64,000 nt of DNA from Corynebacterium tuberculostearicum (GCF_016894265.1 NZ_CP069791.1:1302001-1366000), one strand, 5' to 3'; numbered from the stretch's first letter, positions 1 through 10,500 are shown. Notes: generated by a model from the sequence alone, not told the origin. Numbers and translations are program-made.

Positions 1-738
1 GGCAGCGTGGTGGGGCTGCAGCTGTGGCGGCTGGCCCGCGGCATTGATGACCGTGAGGTGGCGCCGCGCGCTATTTCTAAACAGATTTCTACTGAGCACA
101 CCTACCCGAAAGACTTGCAGACCGCCCCTGAGGTCGATGCAGCCATCACTCGCGCGGCTGAGGGCGCTCACCGCCGGTTGCTTAAGGACGGGCGCGGCGC
201 GCGCACCGTAACGGTAAAGCTGCGCATGGCGGATTTTCATATCGAATCGCGCTCGACCACCTTGCCCTACGCGACTGACGACGCCGCCGTGCTCACCGCC
301 GCCGCCTTCAAGCTTGCTCGCTACCCCGATGAGCTGGGGCCCATCCGCCTGGTAGGGGTGAGCTATTCCGGCCTAGAGACCGCTCGCCAAGACGTGCTTT
401 TTCCGGAGCTAGACCGCGAAATAGTGCGCCCTGCACCGGCAGACACGGACTATGAAACTGGGGTGAGCGACGACGCAGCACCGGCCGTTCCAGCGCCTAC
501 GGTGACGGTGGAGGAAGAAACCGATAACCAGTGGCACGCCACGCAGGACGTCTTCCATCCCGACTACGGCCACGGTTGGATTCAAGGCGCCGGCCACGGG
601 GTGGTCAGCGTGCGCTTTGAAACCCGCGCCACGGGTCCCGGCCGCACCAAATCCTTCGCGGCCGACGATCCCGCGCTCGTGCCAGCAGACCCGCTCGACT
701 CACTGGATTGGCAAGACTGGCTGACCAGCGAGGACTAG
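1..738 (+). CDS. dinB: DNA polymerase IV, C-terminal part (5' end outside window)
   Basis: The reading frame is open from base 1, so the gene starts upstream of the window. The visible 245 codons correspond to the thumb/little-finger part of a Y-family translesion polymerase: 'ISKQISTEHTYPKDL' is the linker before the little finger, followed by the 'VTVKLRMADF' strand typical of DinB. The palm with the catalytic carboxylates is not in view. The last ~70 residues form an acidic, Pro/Ala-rich tail ending 'DWLTSED'. The stop overlaps by 4 nt the stop of the convergent asparaginase gene. The family copies damaged DNA with low fidelity. The assignment rests on the C-terminal half only. Confidence 0.85.
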   Translation, partial: GSVVGLQLWRLARGIDDREVAPRAISKQISTEHTYPKDLQTAPEVDAAITRAAEGAHRRLLKDGRGARTVTVKLRMADFHIESRSTTLPYATDDAAVLTAAAFKLARYPDELGPIRLVGVSYSGLETARQDVLFPELDREIVRPAPADTDYETGVSDDAAPAVPAPTVTVEEETDNQWHATQDVFHPDYGHGWIQGAGHGVVSVRFETRATGPGRTKSFAADDPALVPADPLDSLDWQDWLTSED

Positions 739-1628
739 CCCTCCTGAGCAAAAAGCTCTGCCGGATCGGTACCGGTGGCCAGCGCCGCCGCGAGCAGGAT
801 TCGCGCTTGGCTCGGGCGGAACCATCCGGCGTTGATGGCGCCACGTTTGCCCAGGCTCGCGCCACCGCCGTCGCCACCGTAAGCCAGCGCCGTCGGGCCA
901 TAGGGTGTGCGGGTAGAAATGATGACGGGGAGGCCGGCGTGGAGGGCGTCGGCAAGCGCGCGGCCCATGTCCTCGCCCATATTTCCCGAGCCCATGGCCT
1001 CCACAATGAGACCGGTGGTGGGGGAGTTTACGGCGGCGTCGACCAGCAGGCGCCCCGCTCCCGGATAGGCGGGGATGATCTCGATACGCTGCGACGCCAG
1101 CGGGGCAGGATGCAAACGCGGGGTGGTGCCAGGAACCGGCAGCGACTCAAACCCGCGCAGGTCACTGGTGTGTCGCTTGCGCGCACCGCGCGCCGGGATG
1201 GTCTCGCCGCCAAAGCAGAGGAAAACCCCAGGGCGCCCGCTGGCCGCTAGCTCGCGGGCAGCGCGCAGATTGGTGGGGCCGTCGGCCGCAGGGTGATCGT
1301 AGGCGCGCTGCGCTCCAGTAAGCACGATGGGTTTTGCCCCTGCGCAGAAAATCTCCAACGCCAACGCGGTTTCCTCCATGGAGTCGGTGCCATGGGTGAT
1401 GATCACGCCACCGATGTCCTCGCGCGCGGTGTGCTCATTGACCACCGCAATGAGCTCATCGAGGTCCGCCAAAGTAATAGAGGACGAGTCGAGCTGGCGA
1501 AACTCCACTACCTCGGCGTCGATTTCAGCGGCAAGGTCCGCGCCGGAGATTGTGGGAACCAGGGAACCATCGGCCACGGTGGTGCACGCGATCGTGCCGC
1601 CGGTGGCGATCAAAGCAAGTCGGGTCAT
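735..1628 (-). CDS. L-asparaginase (type I-like)
   Basis: 297 aa, hydrolysing L-asparagine to aspartate and ammonia, probably in the cytoplasm because there is no signal peptide. The N-terminal 'ALIATGGTIA' motif carries the first catalytic Thr, and 'VIITHGTDSMEETA' carries the second catalytic Thr-Asp pair; both are complete. I start at the ATG at 1628 because the protein then begins 'MTRLALIATGG', the family start; an upstream in-frame start would add ten unconserved residues. It is convergent with dinB with a 4-nt overlap. Whether glutamine is also used cannot be read from the sequence. Confidence 0.9.
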   Translation of the reverse strand: MTRLALIATGGTIACTTVADGSLVPTISGADLAAEIDAEVVEFRQLDSSSITLADLDELIAVVNEHTAREDIGGVIITHGTDSMEETALALEIFCAGAKPIVLTGAQRAYDHPAADGPTNLRAARELAASGRPGVFLCFGGETIPARGARKRHTSDLRGFESLPVPGTTPRLHPAPLASQRIEIIPAYPGAGRLLVDAAVNSPTTGLIVEAMGSGNMGEDMGRALADALHAGLPVIISTRTPYGPTALAYGGDGGGASLGKRGAINAGWFRPSQARILLAAALATGTDPAELFAQEG

Positions 1629-1736
1629 GCACTCAAGGTTAAAGAAATCTCCGCCCACGCGGCGGGCGCAGCCCGGAAAAGGCTGGTGCAGCTGTAAACT
1701 GATGGGAGTTTAGAACCCAGACGTGAGGAGTTAGAA

Positions 1737-2387
1737 GTGAAATTCCGCAAGTTTAGCGCCGCGTGCCTCGCACTGACCGCGGCCACCGCCCTGGCCGCCT
1801 GCTCTTCCGACGACGAGCAGGACGATACCGCCGCCACCAACACCGAGGCGCAGGAATCCGCCTCTTCCGACGGCGATTCCGCCGCCCCAGCGCTGCCGTC
1901 CCCGGCGGACCTCAACGCCATCTTGGCCAAGGCCACCGATCCGAACGCCTCTGAGCAGGAAAAGACCGCCACCGTGCAGGGCGGCGAGACCGCACCGGAA
2001 ATCTTTGACACCATGGCACAGTCCAAGCAGGAATCCGGCGCCGAGTTCGAGGTCGTCGATCCCGTACTTCCGGGCTATGACCCGCAGTCCGTGCTGACCA
2101 CCGTGAACTTCACTACCGCTGACGGCCAGCAGCAGACCGCTGACCAGGTGGAGTTCGTGTACGAAGATGGCACCTGGAAGCTCTCCAAGGCGTGGGCTTG
2201 CACCCTCATCCAAAACACCGTGCCGCCGGAGCAGGTTCCGGAGATGTGCGCGGATACCGGCGCCGGTGCCTCTGCACCCGCCCCGGCACCGGCCGAGGGC
2301 GACGCTGCCCCGGCTGAAGGCGACGCCCCGGCTGCCGGCGCCGAGCAAGCCCCAGCTGAGGCCCCCGTAGAAGCCCCGGCCGAGTAA
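1737..2387 (+). CDS. Secreted lipoprotein with Ala/Pro-rich tail, function unknown
   Basis: 216 aa. A type II signal peptide (KFRK, then a hydrophobic stretch) ends in the lipobox LAAC, so Cys22 should be diacylated and the protein held on the outer face of the membrane. A Ser/Asp/Glu-rich linker follows, then a ~110-residue domain with 'FEVVDPVLPGYDPQSVLTTV' and 'VEFVYEDGTWKLSKAWAC', which resembles the small NTF2-like lipoprotein domains common in actinobacteria. The last ~45 residues are an Ala/Pro/Glu repeat (APAEGDA type). Start is GTG with GAGGAG about 8 nt upstream. I cannot assign a ligand. It is convergent with the next lipoprotein gene, with no gap. Confidence 0.8.
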   Translation: MKFRKFSAACLALTAATALAACSSDDEQDDTAATNTEAQESASSDGDSAAPALPSPADLNAILAKATDPNASEQEKTATVQGGETAPEIFDTMAQSKQESGAEFEVVDPVLPGYDPQSVLTTVNFTTADGQQQTADQVEFVYEDGTWKLSKAWACTLIQNTVPPEQVPEMCADTGAGASAPAPAPAEGDAAPAEGDAPAAGAEQAPAEAPVEAPAE

Positions 2388-3329
2388 TTAGGAAAAGTTC
2401 AGCTCCGTCAGGCTCGACTGCACCACGCGCAGCTCCGAGCCGGCGGCGCCATAAATGACCTTCGTGTCGAAAGATACGTCACCGCCCACGGGCAACGGCT
2501 TGCTCAGGTCCACCGTGATGTTGCCCTTGGATTGGGTGCTGGAGTCCACAACCTTGAGCTCCTTGTCCTCCAACTCCGTGCCCTGGGCCTGGCCCTCAAA
2601 GGACAGCGCGCCTAGCGACGGCCGCTGTTCTACCTCTACGTTGAGCTTGACCTGGTCGCCCTCGATGGAAGCGACCGTATAGCGCGTGGTCTGCAGCAGG
2701 GTGGACTCGCCGGTAACGCGCGAATCCACCGTCCAGCTCGCTCCCTTGCCTACCTCCTCGGTGGGGAAAACCACGGGCAGGGCCGTCAGCTTCATAATTG
2801 CCTGTTCCACGGAGCCACGGGCTTCATCCGTGGCCTCCTGGGGTGCGGCAAGGCGCAAGGAATTCATCTGGCCGGTATTTTGGCCGCGCCAGCCAAATTG
2901 AAATCCCTCGGCCGAGGAGACGTCGGTGTCGCCAGAAGTTTCCGGCGCACCGGCCGTGACAAAGGCATTGCGGGTGGCCGGCAGCTGGTCTTCGACGTCC
3001 TCGCTAGCCTTATCTACCTTGGCCGATAGCGGCAGGGTAGTGGTGGTGGATTCGACGTCGGAAGCCTGAAACTTCTCGGCCGCTGACTTTTTGAGCAGGT
3101 CCTGCGAAAAACCCTCGGTAACGCGGTAGTTCACGTCCTGCGTGGAGTCGATATCGCGGTATTCCAGGAGCTTTTTCTCCCCAGTGCCGGGATTGTCCAC
3201 GGTTACGCGTGGGGCGTCGATAGTCAGGCCCACGGGCTGTTCTACCGCGGGTCCCGGCTTTTCATAGGAACACGCCGTAAGCGCTACGGCGGCTGTGGTC
3301 AGGGCTGCAAAAACTTTGACTCGAAACAC
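2388..3329 (-). CDS. Lipoprotein of unknown function (DUF6263-like)
   Basis: 313 aa from the GTG at 3329. The N-terminus is basic then hydrophobic and ends in the lipobox LTAC, so it should be lipid-anchored outside the cell. The remainder is a beta-rich extracytoplasmic domain without catalytic motifs that I recognise; the layout (two related halves, 'LPVVFPTEEVGKGASWTVDS') resembles actinobacterial DUF6263 lipoproteins. A TTG at 3338 would add three residues, but TATTTT followed by 7 nt and then this GTG looks like a leaderless start. It is divergent from lspA, the enzyme that would process its own signal peptide. Confidence 0.75.
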   Translation of the reverse strand: MFRVKVFAALTTAAVALTACSYEKPGPAVEQPVGLTIDAPRVTVDNPGTGEKKLLEYRDIDSTQDVNYRVTEGFSQDLLKKSAAEKFQASDVESTTTTLPLSAKVDKASEDVEDQLPATRNAFVTAGAPETSGDTDVSSAEGFQFGWRGQNTGQMNSLRLAAPQEATDEARGSVEQAIMKLTALPVVFPTEEVGKGASWTVDSRVTGESTLLQTTRYTVASIEGDQVKLNVEVEQRPSLGALSFEGQAQGTELEDKELKVVDSSTQSKGNITVDLSKPLPVGGDVSFDTKVIYGAAGSELRVVQSSLTELNFS

Positions 3330-3336
3330 GCTTACC

Positions 3337-3363
3337 AAAATACCGGACGCTCCCGTTTAGAAT
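3337..3363. promoter_or_regulatory. Back-to-back leaderless promoters for lipoprotein gene and lspA
   Basis: On the plus strand TAGAAT (3358-3363) lies 7 nt before the lspA GTG. On the minus strand TATTTT (3342-3337) lies 7 nt before the lipoprotein GTG at 3329. No Shine-Dalgarno precedes either start. No convincing -35 is visible. Spacing fits transcription starting at the first base of each start codon. Confidence 0.6.
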
Positions 3364-3370
3364 AGAGCGG

Positions 3371-3862
3371 GTGAGTCAAAAACGAAGGAGCAAGACAGGA
3401 CATATCGCCGCGGTTGTCATCGCCGTGGCGCTGGTGGACCAAACCGTGAAACAAGTAATGCTCTCCATCCTTACGGAGGGCGAGCCCCTGCCGGTCATTG
3501 GGGACTGGTTCCGGTTTACCCTGCTTTTTAACCCTGGCGCCGCCTTTTCCATGGGCGGGGAGGGATCGACGTGGCTTTTTACCACCATCCAGCTGGTCTT
3601 TGTGCTCGGCGTGGCCATTGCCGCCCCGCGCATTACCCACTCCGGCCAGGCAGTGGGCCTAGCGCTTATCGCCGGAGGCGCGCTGGGTAATTTCGCCGAC
3701 CGCATCTTCCGCGCCCCCGGCTTCTGGTTCGGGCACGTGGTGGACTATATTTCGGTCGGCTCTTTCGCCGTGTTCAATATTGCGGACGCGGCCATTACTT
3801 GCGGCGTGGTGATCTTCATCATCGCCATGGTGCTGGAGGAAAGGAAGGCCGAGCATGAATAG
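3371..3862 (+). CDS. lspA: Signal peptidase II (lipoprotein signal peptidase)
   Basis: 163 aa, four predicted membrane helices (about 12-30, 68-86, 94-110, 133-152). It removes the signal peptide from diacylglyceryl-modified prolipoproteins at the cytoplasmic membrane. The two catalytic aspartates are present: Asp110 in GNFADR and Asp139 in NIADAAI; the 'FNPGAAF' motif (53-59) is intact. Start is GTG, apparently leaderless behind TAGAAT. The 3' end overlaps rluD by 8 nt, so the two are cotranscribed, an arrangement common in bacteria. Lgt, the enzyme acting before it, is encoded at 35.3 kb in this window. Confidence 0.95.
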   Translation: MSQKRRSKTGHIAAVVIAVALVDQTVKQVMLSILTEGEPLPVIGDWFRFTLLFNPGAAFSMGGEGSTWLFTTIQLVFVLGVAIAAPRITHSGQAVGLALIAGGALGNFADRIFRAPGFWFGHVVDYISVGSFAVFNIADAAITCGVVIFIIAMVLEERKAEHE

Positions 3863-4781
3863 GCAGATGCGCAGCTTCCCCATTCCTGAAGGCCTAGAAG
3901 GCATGCGTGCCGACGCCGCCCTGGCCAAGCTCCTTGGCCTGTCCCGCAGCGCCACCGCGCAGCTGTGCGCCGAAGGCAGCGTGACCATCGATTCCCAAGA
4001 GCTGGGCAAGTCCGAGCGGTTGACTTCCGGCAACGTGGTCTCCGTGCTTTTGCCGGAGCCAGAAAAGCCGTTGCTGCCGCGCGAAGAGCTGGTCGAGGGC
4101 ATGGACGTGCTTTACAACGATGCCGATATTATCTGCGTGCATAAGCCGGTGGGCGTGGCCGCGCACCCCAGCGTGGGGTGGGACGGGCCGACGGTGATTG
4201 GTGGGCTGCGCGCGGCCGGTTATACCGTGGCTTCGTCCGGGCCGACCGAGCGCCAGGGCATCGTGCACCGCCTCGATGTGGGCACGTCTGGTGTAATGGT
4301 CGTGGCTTCCTCGGAGCGCGCCTATTCCGCGCTTAAGCATGCCTTTAAGTACCGCAGCGTAAAAAAGACCTACCACGCCGTGGTGCAGGGCCTGCCGGAT
4401 CCCATCGAGGGCACCGTCGATGCGCCTATCGGCCGCCACCCCAAGTCGGGCTGGAAATTCGCCGTGCTTGACGACGGCAAAGCGGCCGTCACCCACTACA
4501 GCCTCATCGAGGCCTTCCGAGAGGCCAGCCTCATCGAGGTGCACCTGGAGACCGGTCGCACCCACCAGATCCGCGTGCACATGTCTGCCACCGGTCACCC
4601 GTGCGTGGGCGACCCAATGTACGGCTCGGATCCCAACTTGGCTAAGCGCCTTGGGCTTCAGCGTCAATGGCTGCACGCGGTAAAGCTCGGCTTTACCCAC
4701 CCCGGCACCGGCAAGTGGTTCGAGATTGAAGCGCCGTACCCGGCCGATCTCGAGCACGCCTTGGAGGTTCTGCGGGGATGA
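3855..4781 (+). CDS. rluD: 23S rRNA pseudouridine synthase, RluA family
   Basis: 308 aa. It isomerises uridines in 23S rRNA (helix 69 in the RluD group). An N-terminal S4-type RNA-binding region (about 18-70) precedes the catalytic domain with the signature HRLDVGTSG, whose Asp141 is the nucleophile. '[10 protein letters not shown]' near residue 235 is the second conserved family motif. The start at 3855 lies inside lspA with GGAGGAAAGGAAGG upstream; an ATG four codons later is possible. The stop shares ATGA with the next gene. Family is certain; the exact target uridine is inferred. Confidence 0.92.
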   Translation: MNRQMRSFPIPEGLEGMRADAALAKLLGLSRSATAQLCAEGSVTIDSQELGKSERLTSGNVVSVLLPEPEKPLLPREELVEGMDVLYNDADIICVHKPVGVAAHPSVGWDGPTVIGGLRAAGYTVASSGPTERQGIVHRLDVGTSGVMVVASSERAYSALKHAFKYRSVKKTYHAVVQGLPDPIEGTVDAPIGRHPKSGWKFAVLDDGKAAVTHYSLIEAFREASLIEVHLETGRTHQIRVHMSATGHPCVGDPMYGSDPNLAKRLGLQRQWLHAVKLGFTHPGTGKWFEIEAPYPADLEHALEVLRG

Positions 4782-5314
4782 GGAAGGTCTACCGGCGGCG
4801 TCGGCTAGCGGCCCTAGCGGTGCTTGCGGTGCTTTTCCTGGCCGCGCTCGCGCTTTTTGGCACCTTAGGGACCCAGGCTTCTTCGCAGGTGCAAGGAGAC
4901 CAGCTCGGCCCAGATGGCGAGACGCGCGCGGAGTATATTGCGCGCGTGTCCGGTAGCGACATTCCGGACGCGCCTGCCTACGCCCTTGTCACCTTCGACG
5001 AGGATTTGCCACCCGTAGCCGCTGCGGCCGCCGTCGCCGCGGCCCCGCGCATGGATGCCATCCTGATCGGCTCCACCGCCCCCATTGACGTCCCCGAACC
5101 CACCGCCGGCGAGGACCGGGCCGCGGTCATCCAACGCGCCTTCGACCGCATCGATGCCTCCTATGGGCAGCGCCCCACCGCGGTGAGCGCCGCCGTGGTG
5201 TGGGGGTCGGGCGCCCAGCTTGCCGACGTCGCCTCCACCCCCTCCGTCGCCGCCGTCGAACCCGCGCCCGCGGACGCCGCCTGGGGCAGCTTCGCCATCC
5301 GCCCTCCCAGCTAA
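4778..5314 (+). CDS. Small membrane-anchored protein, unknown function
   Basis: 178 aa. It has a very basic start (RKVYRRRR), one hydrophobic helix (about 10-31) and then an extracytoplasmic Ala/Pro-rich domain, so it is probably a type II single-pass membrane protein. No known domain is recognised. Its start overlaps the rluD stop as ATGA, so it is translationally coupled to lspA-rluD. The external domain contains '[25 protein letters not shown]', probably a compact fold. Its constant linkage to rluD is the only functional hint. Confidence 0.75.
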   Translation: MRKVYRRRRLAALAVLAVLFLAALALFGTLGTQASSQVQGDQLGPDGETRAEYIARVSGSDIPDAPAYALVTFDEDLPPVAAAAAVAAAPRMDAILIGSTAPIDVPEPTAGEDRAAVIQRAFDRIDASYGQRPTAVSAAVVWGSGAQLADVASTPSVAAVEPAPADAAWGSFAIRPPS

Positions 5315-5361
5315 TATCGCCCTCCTGGCCCCTGCGGCGCGCGGTGGCCGCCCAGCGCTTT

Positions 5362-5374
5362 TAGCATCTAGGGC
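5362..5374 (+). promoter_or_regulatory. Leaderless -10 box (TAGCAT) for HNH gene
   Basis: TAGCAT at 5362-5367 is followed by 7 nt and the ATG at 5375, with no ribosome-binding site. Confidence 0.5.
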
Positions 5375-6415
5375 ATGGAACACATTCGGGCTTATATCGC
5401 GGCGCTCAACTCGGCGATGGACATCCTCGCCGAGGCCGCCGATGCCTCCGCCGCGGACCTTACCGCCGCTGGCATGCCCGATGCCACGGCTGACACTATT
5501 GCGCAGCTCGCGCAGGTCTACTTCGGGACCACCAGCTTTCGCCGCCGCCAACGCCGCGCGGTGGACGGGGCCCGCCGCAACCGGCATTCGCTGCCGACGC
5601 TGGAGGTCATCGAAAAGCATGCGCGGCGCGCGCCCACCCAAGCCCGCGCCTGGGCCCTGCGCGCCGAGCTCACCCATATCGCGTGCGATACGCGGGAGAT
5701 GGAAAGGCGTGCCCGCAAGAAGCTGCGCGAGATGCGCGCGCCGCGCGAACCCAAGCCGGGGGTGCGGTTGCGCCGCCGCGCCGCCGGCAAACCCTGGACG
5801 CTGTCCATCACTGGGCCGTCCGCACTCATCGCCGAGTTGCACCAGCATGCCGGTTCGCTTGCCGACGTCACCTCCCTCTTCCGCACCGGTACTGGCGCCG
5901 CCGCAACCGTGCGCACCAACGTTGTAGTGCCACTGGATGAGCTGGTTGGCGTAGCCCATGGCAGCGACGATGTGGTGTTGACCATGACCAATGGCGCGCA
6001 GATTACGGGTGCTGAATTGGCCCAGCGTGCGCTTGCTGAGGAGGGATTTGTCACCCTGCTCCACCCCGTAGAGGGCCCAGTGAACCTCTATCGCATGCGC
6101 CGTGGGGCCACCTGGAAGCAGTTCATGATGGCCGCGGCGGAAAATCCCACTTGCCCGGTCAAGGGATGCAATAAGCCTGCCGATGAGTGCCAGGTTCACC
6201 ACATCTTCAGTTGGGCCGGCGGCGGGTGGACCAATGCGAAGAACCTCACCACCGCCTGCGCCTATCACAACGGCCGCAATGACGACCATCGCACCGGCCC
6301 GCCGCGCAATGGCCGCTTCGAGCGCACCGCCCGCGGCGTTCGCTGGGTTAACCCTTGGGATCCGCCCCCACCGGACCTCGTCGATACCGGGCCCACGAAT
6401 ACGACCACCGCGTAG
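5375..6415 (+). CDS. HNH endonuclease signature protein (DUF222/13E12-like)
   Basis: 346 aa. The N-terminal two thirds is a helical, Arg-rich domain of the kind found in mycobacterial 13E12-repeat and corynebacterial DUF222 proteins. The C-terminal HNH nuclease module runs from about 255 to 305: a zinc-type Cys pair (CPVKGC), then 'ECQVHHIFSWAGGG', 'TNAKNLTTACAYHN', ending in a His-Asn pair. Such proteins are present in many copies in actinobacterial genomes; some look mobile, and no substrate is established. It stands as a single gene between core genes, with a leaderless-type promoter. Confidence 0.85.
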   Translation: MEHIRAYIAALNSAMDILAEAADASAADLTAAGMPDATADTIAQLAQVYFGTTSFRRRQRRAVDGARRNRHSLPTLEVIEKHARRAPTQARAWALRAELTHIACDTREMERRARKKLREMRAPREPKPGVRLRRRAAGKPWTLSITGPSALIAELHQHAGSLADVTSLFRTGTGAAATVRTNVVVPLDELVGVAHGSDDVVLTMTNGAQITGAELAQRALAEEGFVTLLHPVEGPVNLYRMRRGATWKQFMMAAAENPTCPVKGCNKPADECQVHHIFSWAGGGWTNAKNLTTACAYHNGRNDDHRTGPPRNGRFERTARGVRWVNPWDPPPPDLVDTGPTNTTTA

Positions 6416-6424
6416 ACTAGACCT

Positions 6425-6694
6425 ATGTCCTCACGCCAGCCCTTTTCGCAGTGGATGCCCAACTACAAATTTGGCTATATCGCCGCGTGGGTCGCGGTGG
6501 TGGTTTCCGGCATCGCGCTTTTAATCGGCCTTGTCACCGGCGGCACCCCGATGACGCTGGTGTTTTCCGGGATCGTATGTGCCTATGGCATCTTTCTCGT
6601 CGTGGTGATGCCGCGCTGGGCGCTGCGCGCAGAAGAAGAACAGGCGGCGCGTCGCCGCGCCCGCGCCGCCCGCGAGGAACTTAGGCGCTCCTAG
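6425..6694 (+). CDS. Small two-helix membrane protein
   Basis: 89 aa. Two hydrophobic helices (about 17-38 and 43-62) are followed by a Glu/Arg-rich cytoplasmic tail with an alternating charge pattern (AEEEQAARRRARAARE). Unknown function; similar small proteins occur across corynebacteria. TAGACT (6413-6418), which includes the stop codon of the HNH gene, lies 6 nt before the ATG, so the gene probably has its own leaderless transcript. Its 3' end overlaps the convergent rarD gene by 14 nt. Confidence 0.7.
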   Translation: MSSRQPFSQWMPNYKFGYIAAWVAVVVSGIALLIGLVTGGTPMTLVFSGIVCAYGIFLVVVMPRWALRAEEEQAARRRARAAREELRRS

Positions 6695-7532
6695 CCATGC
6701 GCACTAAGTCGGCGACGTAGATAGCCACCGCCACGCCGATGATGCCGAAGCCGATCCAGCGGTGCGTCGAAAAGTGCTCGTGGGTGACAAAGAGCGCCCA
6801 CAGCATCTGCATGATGGGGGTGAGGTATTGGAGCATGCCGATCGTCGATAAGCGCAGCGTCCGTGCGCCCTCCGCAAAGCAGAGAAGCGGCAGCGCGGTA
6901 ATCAAGCCGGCGCTGACCAACAGCAGCGCGTGGCCGACGCCCTCGCTGGCGAAGGTGCCCTGGCCGCTTGTTTCTAGCCATAGGATGTAGCCCACCGCCA
7001 GCGGTGACATCACGAGCGCCTCCGCCGCGACCGAGACGGCCGAGGACACCCGGACCTGCTTTTTGAGCAGCCCATAAAAGCCGAAGCTGAAGGCTAACAA
7101 CAGCGAAATGTACGGCGCTTGGCCGGTAAAGAACGTCAAGTACAGCACCGCGATGGCCGCAACGCCCACCGCTCCGGCCTGCCACGGGCGGAGCCGCTCT
7201 TTCAAAAACACCATGCCGAGGGCGACCGACACTAGGGGATTGATGAAATACCCCAGCGCCGCATCGGCCACGTGGTTGCTATTAATCGCCACCACGTAGG
7301 TGCCCCAATTGACCGTGATGAATACACCCGCGGCCGCAAGCCAACCCCACGTGCGCTTGTCCATGCGCGCCATTTCGCGCCACCGGCCGCTGAGGAACAA
7401 AAATCCCGTGACCAGCACCGCGGTCCACAACACGCGGTGAGCCAAGATTTCCAGTGGCGATGCCGGCAGCAACAGGGGAAAGAACGCGGGGAAAAATCCC
7501 CACATGATGTAGGCGGCGAGCGTGTAGAGCAT
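6681..7532 (-). CDS. rarD: EamA/RarD-type transporter
   Basis: 283 aa with about ten hydrophobic helices and two EamA repeats. The '[10 protein letters not shown]' motif near the N-terminus and '[10 protein letters not shown]' mid-protein are typical of RarD proteins of the drug/metabolite transporter superfamily; the substrate is unknown. I start at ATG 7532, because TATTAT (7544-7539) lies 6 nt upstream, giving a leaderless start; ATG 7550 would add six residues. It is divergent from dnaE1 and convergent with the small membrane protein before it. Confidence 0.85.
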   Translation of the reverse strand: MLYTLAAYIMWGFFPAFFPLLLPASPLEILAHRVLWTAVLVTGFLFLSGRWREMARMDKRTWGWLAAAGVFITVNWGTYVVAINSNHVADAALGYFINPLVSVALGMVFLKERLRPWQAGAVGVAAIAVLYLTFFTGQAPYISLLLAFSFGFYGLLKKQVRVSSAVSVAAEALVMSPLAVGYILWLETSGQGTFASEGVGHALLLVSAGLITALPLLCFAEGARTLRLSTIGMLQYLTPIMQMLWALFVTHEHFSTHRWIGFGIIGVAVAIYVADLVRMARSA

Positions 7533-7538
7533 CACAAA

Positions 7539-7570
7539 ATAATAGCCCATTTTGACCGCCCCGCTATGAT
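7539..7570. promoter_or_regulatory. Divergent leaderless promoters, rarD and dnaE1
   Basis: TATTAT on the minus strand (7544-7539) stands 6 nt before the rarD ATG. TATGAT on the plus strand (7565-7570) stands 7 nt before the dnaE1 ATG at 7578. Only 45 nt separate the two start codons, so the promoters share one short DNA segment and may compete. Confidence 0.6.
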
Positions 7571-7577
7571 GAGCCGC

Positions 7578-10500
7578 ATGGCCAAAAACTCCTCCTTCGT
7601 CCACCTGCACAACCACACCGAGTTTTCCATGCTGGACGGCATGGCCAAGGTCGATATGCTGGCAGACGAGGTGGTCCGCCAAGAAATGCCGGCCGTCGGC
7701 ATGACCGACCACGGCAATATGTATGGCTCTGATGCCTTCTACCGCCGCATGACCGGCGCCGGCGTCAAGCCCATCATCGGCATCGAGGCGTATATGGCGC
7801 CCGAATCCCGCTTCAATAAAAAGCGCGTGCTGTGGGGCACGCCGGATCAAAAGCGCGACGACGTCTCCGCGTCCGGTGCCTACCTCCACCAAACGATGAT
7901 CGCGGAGAATGCCACCGGCCTGCGCAACCTCTTTACCTTGTCTTCGCTGGCTTCCTACGAGGGCCAGTTGGGCAAGTGGCCGCGCATGGACGCCGAGCTC
8001 ATCGCCGAGCATGCCGACGGCATCATCGCCACCACCGGTTGCCCCTCTGGCGACGTCCAGACCCGCCTGCGCCTCGGCCAGTTCAACGAGGCGCTGGAGG
8101 CTGCGGCCATGTGGCAGGACATCTACGGCAAGGACAACTTCTTTTTAGAGTTGATGGACCATGGGCTGGACATCGAAAAGCGCACGCGCGATGGCCTGCT
8201 AGAAATCGGCCGCAAGCTGGACTTGCCGCCGCTGGTGACCAATGACTGCCACTACGTGTTGGAGTCCCAGGCGCCGGCGCATGAGGCGATGCTGTGCGTG
8301 CAGACCGGCAAGACGTTCATGGACCCGGACCGCTTTAAGTTCGGCGGCACCGGCTACTACATTAAGTCGGCCGCGCAGATGCGCGAGACCTGGGACGATA
8401 TGATTCCAGACGGCTGCGATAACACCCTGTGGATTGCCGAGCGCGTGCAGGACTACGGCGAGATCTGGGAAGAACACACCCACGATCGCATGCCTATTGC
8501 CGACGTCCCCGAGGGCCACACCCCAACTTCCTGGCTCACCCATGAGGTGATGGAGGGCCTGCAAAAGCGCTTCCCCGGCCAGGATGTTCCGGAGGAATAT
8601 ATCGAGCGCGCCAAGTATGAGATCACCGTTATTGAGATGAAGGGCTACCCGTCCTACTTCCTCATCGTGGCCGAGCTCATTAAGCACGCGCGCTCCGTGG
8701 GCATTCGTGTGGGGCCGGGCCGTGGCTCGGCGGCCGGTGCGCTGGTCGCCTACGCGCTGACCATTACTAATATCGATCCGCTGGAGCACGATCTCCTCTT
8801 CGAGCGATTCTTGAACCCTGAGCGCCCGTCCGCACCCGATATCGATATCGACTTCGACGACCGCCGTCGCGGCGAAATGATTACCTATGCGGCCGAGCGC
8901 TGGGGCGAGGACAAGGTGGCGCAGGTGATTACCTTCGGCACGGTGAAGACCAAACAGGCCATTAAGGACTCGGCCAAGGTGCACTTTGGCCAGCCTGGCT
9001 TCCAGATGGCCGACCGCATCAACGGCGCGCTGCCGCCGGCGATCATGGCCAAGGACATTCCGCTTAAGGGCATCACGGACCCGGACCACGAGCGCTACTC
9101 CGAGGCCGCAGAGGTCCGCCAGATGGTGGAATCCGACCCAGACGTGAAGAAGATTTATGACACGGCGCGGGGCTTGGAGGGCGTCGTCAGGCAGGCGGGC
9201 GTGCACGCCTGTGCGGTGATTATGGCTTCGGTCCGGCTCATGGACCACATTCCTATGTGGAAGCGCCCGGCCGACGGCGCTTATATCACCGGCTGGGATT
9301 ACCCAGCCTGCGAGGCCATCGGCCTGCTGAAGATGGACTTTTTGGGCCTGCGCAACCTCACCGTTATCGGCGATGCGATCGAAAACATCAAGCGCAACCG
9401 CGGCGAAGAAATCCACTTGGAGCAGCTGCATGCCGACGACCCCAAGGTTTCCAAGGTCTATGACCTGCTCTCGCGCGGCGATACGCTGGGCGTCTTCCAG
9501 CTCGACTCCGGCGGCATGCAGGAGCTGCTTAAGCGCATGAAGCCGACCGGATTTAAGGATATTGTGGCCTCCCTTGCGCTCTACCGCCCAGGCCCGATGG
9601 GTGTGAACGCCCACTGGGACTACGCGGACCGCAAGAACGGCCGCAAGGAAATCACCCCAATTCACCCGGAGCTGGAAGAGCCGCTCAAGGAAATCCTGGA
9701 TGAGACCTACGGCCTCATCGTCTACCAGGAGCAGATCATGCGTATCTCGCAGAAGGTCGCCAACTACACGGCCGGCGAGGCAGATGGCTTCCGTAAAGCA
9801 ATGGGTAAGAAGAAGCCCGAAGTGCTGGCCCAGCAGTACGACAAGTTCTGGGGCGGCATGCAAGAAAACGGCTACTCCAAGTCCGCCATGGACGCGCTCT
9901 GGGGCACCATCGAGCCCTTCGCATCCTACGCGTTTAACAAGTCTCACGCCGCAGGCTACGGCCTGGTGTCCTTCTGGACGGCCTACCTCAAGGCTTACTA
10001 CGCGCCGGAATACATGGCCGCGCTGCTGACCTCGGTGGGTGATAAGAAGGATAAGTCCGCCATCTACCTTTCCGATTGCCGCCACCTGGGCATCAAGGTG
10101 CTGCCGCCGTCCGTCAACGAGTCCGAAGAGGACTTCCAAGCGGTGGGAGAGGCTATCCGCTTCGGCATGGGCGCTATCCGCAACGTCGGCTCGGAAGTGG
10201 TGGAGTCCATCATCAAATCCCGCCACGACAAGGGCGCGTTTACCTCCTTTAGCGATTATCTGGACAAGATCGAGCTCGCCGCCTGCACTAAGCGCGTAAC
10301 AGAAGCGCTGATTAAGGCCGGCGCCTTCGATGACTTGAACCATCCGCGCAAGGGCCTCATGCTCATCCACGAGGACGCGGTGGATGCGGTGCAAACCACC
10401 AAGAAGGCCGCGGATAAGGGACAGTTCGATCTCTTCGCTGGAATCGGCGGGGGAGAAGACGACGCGGCCTCTAACGCCTTTGCCTTGGACATTCCGGAAG

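Noticed and set aside
4865..6289. 474-codon frame antisense to the membrane protein and HNH genes
   Set aside because: Gly/Arg/His-rich translation typical of reverse-strand GC-rich sequence; the plus-strand genes have motifs.
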